NCBI GenBank assembly: GCA_021838635.1
Contig: JAKCDC010000008.1
Span: 1 to 64,000 of the forward strand
DNA length: 64,000 nt
Origin: Pseudomonadota bacterium
GTDB taxonomy: Bacteria; Pseudomonadota; Gammaproteobacteria; Steroidobacterales; Steroidobacteraceae
Direction of reading: 5' to 3'
The notes beneath the pieces are model-generated. The model saw only the letters and a list, made by a program, of their open reading frames with translations, had not been told where the DNA came from and searched no databases. The position numbers and the translations under genes are program-made. Of the stretch, positions 60,411 through 64,000 are shown piece by piece; within the stretch, counting starts at the first letter, position 1; each line of letters opens with the position of its first letter.

Positions 60411-61157
60411 ATGTCGGCCAAGAAACCCGCGCCCAAAACTGCGAAGGGTAAGAAGGCCGCGCCGGCGAAATCCGCGGTGAAGAAGTCCGTCACGGCCAAG
60501 CGGCCGCCGGCTGCGCACAAGAGCGCGGCCCGTCCTGCTGCGCACAAGAGCGCGGCGGTCAAAAGCACCGCCCATCCGCGCCACGCGGAAACGCCCGGGA
60601 CTGAGACGACTGCCGAGCGGATGCATGCGCCCGTCGCGCCCCCCCACCTGCCGCCGGTGCGCGAACGTATCGTGCACGTGAGCGACGCCGAGGAAGGCGA
60701 GTCGGCCGAGCCGGGCAGCCTGCTCGCAGGCCCCCGCAACGTTCAGCCGTACATTCCAAAGCGCGGCGAACAGTACATGAGCAAGGAGCAGCTCGAGCAC
60801 TTTCGCAACATCCTCAACAGCTGGAAGCGCGACCTGATGGTCGAGGTCGACCGCACGGTCTCGCACATGAAGGATGAGGCGGCGAACTTCCCCGACCCCT
60901 CCGACCGTGCGACCCAGGAAGAGGAATTCAGCCTGGAGCTGCGCACCCGGGACCGCGAACGCAAGCTGATCCGCAAGATCGACGAGGCGTTGAAGCGCAT
61001 CGAAGACGGCAGCTACGGCTACTGTCTCGAGACCGGCGAGGAGATCGGCATCAAGCGTCTGGAGGCCCGTCCCGTGGCCACCTTGAGCATCGAGGCCCAG
61101 GAGCGGCGCGAGCGGCGCGAGAAGCAATACGGCGATCGCGACGACCGCTACCGCTGA
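60411..61157 (+). CDS. dksA: DksA with Lys/Ala-rich N-terminal extension and degenerate zinc finger
   Basis: A 248-residue RNA polymerase secondary-channel protein. Residues 1-60 are Lys/Ala/Pro-rich, followed by a linker; the DksA part begins near 113 (YIPKRGEQYMSKEQLEHFR). The coiled-coil tip is intact: Asp162, Asp165 and Ala167 in NFPDPSDRATQEEEFSLEL. Only Cys205 remains of the four zinc ligands; the other positions are Thr208, Ser226 and Ala229. This resembles the zinc-independent DksA2 type. It responds, with ppGpp, to starvation. AGGAG stands just before the ATG at 60411. The gene ends two bases before the gluQ start. Confidence 0.93.
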   Translation: MSAKKPAPKTAKGKKAAPAKSAVKKSVTAKRPPAAHKSAARPAAHKSAAVKSTAHPRHAETPGTETTAERMHAPVAPPHLPPVRERIVHVSDAEEGESAEPGSLLAGPRNVQPYIPKRGEQYMSKEQLEHFRNILNSWKRDLMVEVDRTVSHMKDEAANFPDPSDRATQEEEFSLELRTRDRERKLIRKIDEALKRIEDGSYGYCLETGEEIGIKRLEARPVATLSIEAQERRERREKQYGDRDDRYR

Positions 61158-61158
61158 T

Positions 61159-62061
61159 CTGAGCGCGGCGGCCGGCTACGTCGGCCGCTTCGCCCCCTCC
61201 CCCACCGGCGCGCTGCACCTGGGGTCGCTGTTGGCGGCCGTGGGCAGCTTTGTCGACGCCCGCCACCATGGCGGCCGCTGGCGGGTGCGTATCGAGGACA
61301 TCGATCCGCGCTGCGTTCCCGGCAGTGCCGATCAGATCCTGCGGACCCTCGAGGCGTTCGGCCTCGAATGGGATGGCCCCGTAGAGGTGCAAAGCCAACG
61401 CACCGAGTCGTACCGGGCCGCGCTCGAGCAGCTGCGCGCCGCGGGCGCCACCTTCGAGTGCACCTGCTCGCGCAGCGAGCTGGCCGCGTACGGGGCGCTC
61501 ACCAGCCGCTACCCCGGTCTGTGCCGCAGCGGACCGCGGCGCGACGGCCCGAGCGCCACGCGCCTGCGCATCGAGGCGCTGCGCATCTTCACGTTCGAGG
61601 ATCGCTTCCAGGGCCCCTTCAGCTGCCCGGCGGGCAGCCTCGGCGATGTGGTCGTGCGCCGCCGCGACGGCGTGTTCGCCTACCAGCTCGCCGTCGTCGT
61701 CGATGATGCGCTGCAGGGCATCACCGACGTGGTGCGCGGCGCGGATCTGCTCGAGAGCACCGGCTGGCAGATCGCGCTGCAGGAGGCACTGCGGCTGGCG
61801 CGACCGCGCTACGGGCACCTGCCGCTGCTCACCGAGCCCGGCGGGGCGAAGCTCGCCAAGCGCCACCACGCGGTGCCCCTCGACGCCCACCGCGCGAGCG
61901 CCGAACTGTTGGCGGTGCTGCGGCTGCTCGGCCAGGCGCCCCCGGCCGAACTCGATGGCGCCGCACCATCGGTCGTGCTCGCCTGGGCGAGCGCGCACTG
62001 GCGGCCCGCGGCCTTCCACGGCCGGCGGGAGATTGCGTTGGCGCGCCGCACAGGCTCCTGA
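61159..62061 (+). CDS. gluQ: Glutamyl-Q tRNA(Asp) synthetase
   Basis: A paralogue of GluRS lacking the anticodon domain, about 300 residues, that glutamylates queuosine in tRNA-Asp. It has GRFAPSPTGALHLGSL as the nucleotide-binding motif, the zinc-binding cysteines CTCSRSELAAYGALTSRYPG(L)C, and GAKLAKRHHA in place of KMSKS. The catalytic motif begins before any ATG, GTG or TTG in this frame; the nearest is a TTG at 61231, behind the motif. The first possible start is CTG at 61159, just after the dksA stop TGA at 61155-61157. It follows queF and dksA, and queuosine genes thus flank dksA. Confidence 0.88.
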   Translation: MSAAAGYVGRFAPSPTGALHLGSLLAAVGSFVDARHHGGRWRVRIEDIDPRCVPGSADQILRTLEAFGLEWDGPVEVQSQRTESYRAALEQLRAAGATFECTCSRSELAAYGALTSRYPGLCRSGPRRDGPSATRLRIEALRIFTFEDRFQGPFSCPAGSLGDVVVRRRDGVFAYQLAVVVDDALQGITDVVRGADLLESTGWQIALQEALRLARPRYGHLPLLTEPGGAKLAKRHHAVPLDAHRASAELLAVLRLLGQAPPAELDGAAPSVVLAWASAHWRPAAFHGRREIALARRTGS

Positions 62062-62065
62062 AACG

Positions 62066-62101
62066 ACACGGGGCCCGCGCCTTACGACGCGGGCCCCGTG
62101 T
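62066..62101. terminator. Bidirectional terminator-like hairpin between gluQ and pnp
   Basis: A 14-bp stem (ACACGGGGCCCGCG paired with its complement) and an 8-base loop stand between the convergent stops at 62061 and 62125. There is no clear U-tract; a short TTT follows on the minus strand. Confidence 0.65.
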
Positions 62102-62124
62102 ACAGGCTCGTCTGCGCGCGTGCG

Positions 62125-64000
62125 TTACGCGACGTCGACGTCGCGCATCGAGAGGCGGATGCGCCCCTGACGGTCGACTTCGAGCACCTTCACGCGGATC
62201 ACGTCGCCTTCCTTGAGCTTGTCGCTGACCCGCTCGACGCGCTCGTTGGAGATCTGCGAGATGTGCACCAGACCGTCGCGGCCCGGCAGGATGGTGACGA
62301 ATGCGCCGAAGTCCATCAGGCGCGCCACCTTGCCCTCGTAGATGCGCCCGACTTCCACATCGGCGGTGATCAGCTCGATGCGCCGCTGGGCCTCGCGGCC
62401 GGCGGTGCCGTTGACCGAGGCGATCTTCACCGTGCCGTCGCTCTCGATGTCGATGGTGGTGCCGGTCTCCTCGGTGATCTGACGGATCACCGCACCGCCC
62501 TTGCCGATCACATCGCGGATCTTCTCCGGATCGATCTTCAGGGTGATGATCGAGGGCGCCCACTCGGACATGTTGGCCCGCGGGGTGCTGATGACCTTGT
62601 TCATCTGCTCGAGGATGTGCAGCCGGCCCTCGCGGGCCTGGGCGAGTGCCACCTTCATGATCTCGGGCGTGACGCCCTCGACCTTGATGTCCATCTGCAG
62701 CGCGGTCACACCGTCTTTGGTGCCGGCCACCTTGAAATCCATGTCGCCGAGATGATCCTCGTCGCCGAGGATGTCGGTGAGCACCTTGAAGCGGCCGCCC
62801 TCGAGCACCAGGCCCATCGCGACACCGGCCACCGGCGCCTTGATCGGCACGCCGGCATCCATCATCGCGAGCGAGGAGCCGCACACGCTCGCCATCGAGC
62901 TCGAGCCATTCGACTCCAGGATCTCCGAGACGACGCGGATCACGTACGGGAATTTGGCCATGTCGGGCATGACCGCGTTCACGCCGCGGCGGGCCAGGTT
63001 GCCGTGGCCGATCTCGCGGCGCTTCGGGGAGCCCATCATGCCGGTCTCACCGACCGAGAACGGCGGGAAGTTGTAGTGCAGCATGAACGGTTCGCGCCGC
63101 TCGCCCTCGAGCGCATCGATGATCTGGGCATCGCGGGTGGTGCCGAGCGTCGTGACCACGAGCGCCTGCGTCTCCCCGCGGGTGAACAGCGCCGAGCCGT
63201 GGGTGCGCGGCAGCACGCCGACCTTGACGGTGATCGGACGCACCGTGGTGCAGTCGCGTCCGTCGATGCGCGGCTCGCCGTTGAGGATGCGCTGGCGCAC
63301 GATGTCGCTTTCGAGCTTGAACAGCGCGGTGTCGACCGGATCGGCACTCCACTGCGCGCCCTCGCCTTCGGTGAGCGCCGCGATCGTCTCGCGCTTGATC
63401 TCACCCACGCGGGTGTAGCGCTGCTGCTTCTCGGTGATGGTGTAGGCCTGGGCGAGCGCATCGCGCGCCTTGCCGGCGACGGCGGCGGCGAGCTCGGCGC
63501 TCTCGGCCGGCGCCTGCCACTCCCAGCGCGGCTTGCCGGCCTCGCGGGCGAGCTCACGGATCGCGCCGATCGCGGTCTGCATCTGCTGGTGGCCAAACAC
63601 CACCGCGCCGAGCATCTGCTCCTCGGTGAGGCCCTTGGCCTCGGACTCGACCATCAGCACGCCCTTCTCGGTGCCAGCGACCACTAGGTGCAGCTGCGAC
63701 TCGGCGAGCTCGGCGAGCGTCGGATTGAGCACGTACGCGCCATTCTTCCAGCCGACGCGCGCGGCGCCCACCGGGCCGTTGAACGGAATACCCGAGAGCG
63801 CGAGCGCCGCGGAAGCGCCGAGCAGCGAGGCGATGTCCGGATCGATCTGCGGGTCGAGCGAGACCACCGTCGCCACGACCTGCACGTCGTTGAAGAAGCC
63901 ATCCGGGAAGAGCGGACGGATCGGGCGGTCAATCAGACGCGAGGTCAGCGTCTCCTTCTCGCTCGGCCGGCCCTCACGCTTGAAGAACCCGCCCGGGATG
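62125..64000 (-). CDS. pnp: Polynucleotide phosphorylase (partial at the 5' end)
   Basis: 624 residues of PNPase remain; about 70 N-terminal residues lie beyond the right edge. The sequence enters at [20 protein letters not shown], in the first RNase PH domain. Then come the second RNase PH domain (near [20 protein letters not shown]), a KH domain and an S1 domain ([18 protein letters not shown]). It ends with LSMRDVDVA, so the C-terminal tail is short. PNPase degrades RNA 3' to 5' with phosphate. In relatives the genes rpsO and truB lie upstream, beyond this window. Confidence 0.97.
   Translation of the reverse strand, partial: IPGGFFKREGRPSEKETLTSRLIDRPIRPLFPDGFFNDVQVVATVVSLDPQIDPDIASLLGASAALALSGIPFNGPVGAARVGWKNGAYVLNPTLAELAESQLHLVVAGTEKGVLMVESEAKGLTEEQMLGAVVFGHQQMQTAIGAIRELAREAGKPRWEWQAPAESAELAAAVAGKARDALAQAYTITEKQQRYTRVGEIKRETIAALTEGEGAQWSADPVDTALFKLESDIVRQRILNGEPRIDGRDCTTVRPITVKVGVLPRTHGSALFTRGETQALVVTTLGTTRDAQIIDALEGERREPFMLHYNFPPFSVGETGMMGSPKRREIGHGNLARRGVNAVMPDMAKFPYVIRVVSEILESNGSSSMASVCGSSLAMMDAGVPIKAPVAGVAMGLVLEGGRFKVLTDILGDEDHLGDMDFKVAGTKDGVTALQMDIKVEGVTPEIMKVALAQAREGRLHILEQMNKVISTPRANMSEWAPSIITLKIDPEKIRDVIGKGGAVIRQITEETGTTIDIESDGTVKIASVNGTAGREAQRRIELITADVEVGRIYEGKVARLMDFGAFVTILPGRDGLVHISQISNERVERVSDKLKEGDVIRVKVLEVDRQGRIRLSMRDVDVA

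Overview
The window is high-GC, densely packed gammaproteobacterial chromosome. Evidence for this is the arrangement of housekeeping genes: gyrA-serC-serA-pheA-aroA-cmk-rpsA-ihfB-lapB on one strand, ubiG divergent from gyrA, scpA-scpB-rluB beside trpS, smc-zipA-ligA, dksA-gluQ and pnp. The tandem M61 peptidases, the Lys/Ala-rich DksA extension and the gene order recall Xanthomonadales-like lineages. The sulfide:quinone oxidoreductase closely resembles, from memory, the Acidithiobacillus enzyme, which hints at a sulfur-exposed or acidic habitat. No tRNA, rRNA, insertion sequence, CRISPR array or prophage was recognised.

Region 1 (1-9.4 kb, accessory). Two nearly identical M61 glycyl-aminopeptidase genes lie in tandem, the left one cut by the window edge. 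Upstream of them is a 1,075-residue secreted protein with about eleven Asp-box repeats. A TauE/SafE-type exporter and a Kch-type potassium channel follow.

Region 2 (9.4-17.1 kb) is the most interesting part. A minus-strand operon runs DUF2892 membrane protein, RND adaptor lipoprotein, RND pump, sulfide:quinone oxidoreductase, TolC-like outer-membrane protein. It is divergent from an ArsR-family regulator carrying the two cysteines of the SqrR/BigR/YgaV persulfide sensors. A 16-bp palindrome sits between the -35 and -10 boxes of the operon promoter. The layout reads as a persulfide-derepressed module that couples sulfide oxidation to tripartite efflux.

Region 3 (17.1-28.7 kb). An Old Yellow Enzyme, a LigB-type dioxygenase and a metallo-beta-lactamase-fold hydrolase precede a second, separate RND tripartite operon (pump, adaptor, outer-membrane lipoprotein). 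A two-component system is divergent from this operon, and a chaperedoxin gene (cnoX) overlaps the kinase gene.

Region 4 (28.7-30.5 kb) is gene-poor. It holds one DUF2934 gene and the decayed 3' end of a histidine kinase in front of an FUSC-family exporter gene.

Region 5 (32.5-64 kb) is conserved core: galU, lapB (without lapA), ihfB, rpsA, cmk, aroA, pheA, serA, serC, gyrA | ubiG, rmuC | rluB, scpB, scpA, trpS, yciO-like | bolA, a parvulin lipoprotein | ligA, zipA, smc | queF, dksA, gluQ | pnp (cut by the right edge). Notable features here are a TrpRS with a four-cysteine iron-sulfur motif, a DksA that has lost three of four zinc ligands, and a gluQ with no normal start codon. Four-base stop/start overlaps (GTGA or ATGA) are common. 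Several convergent gene pairs are separated by long GC-rich hairpins without U-tracts.
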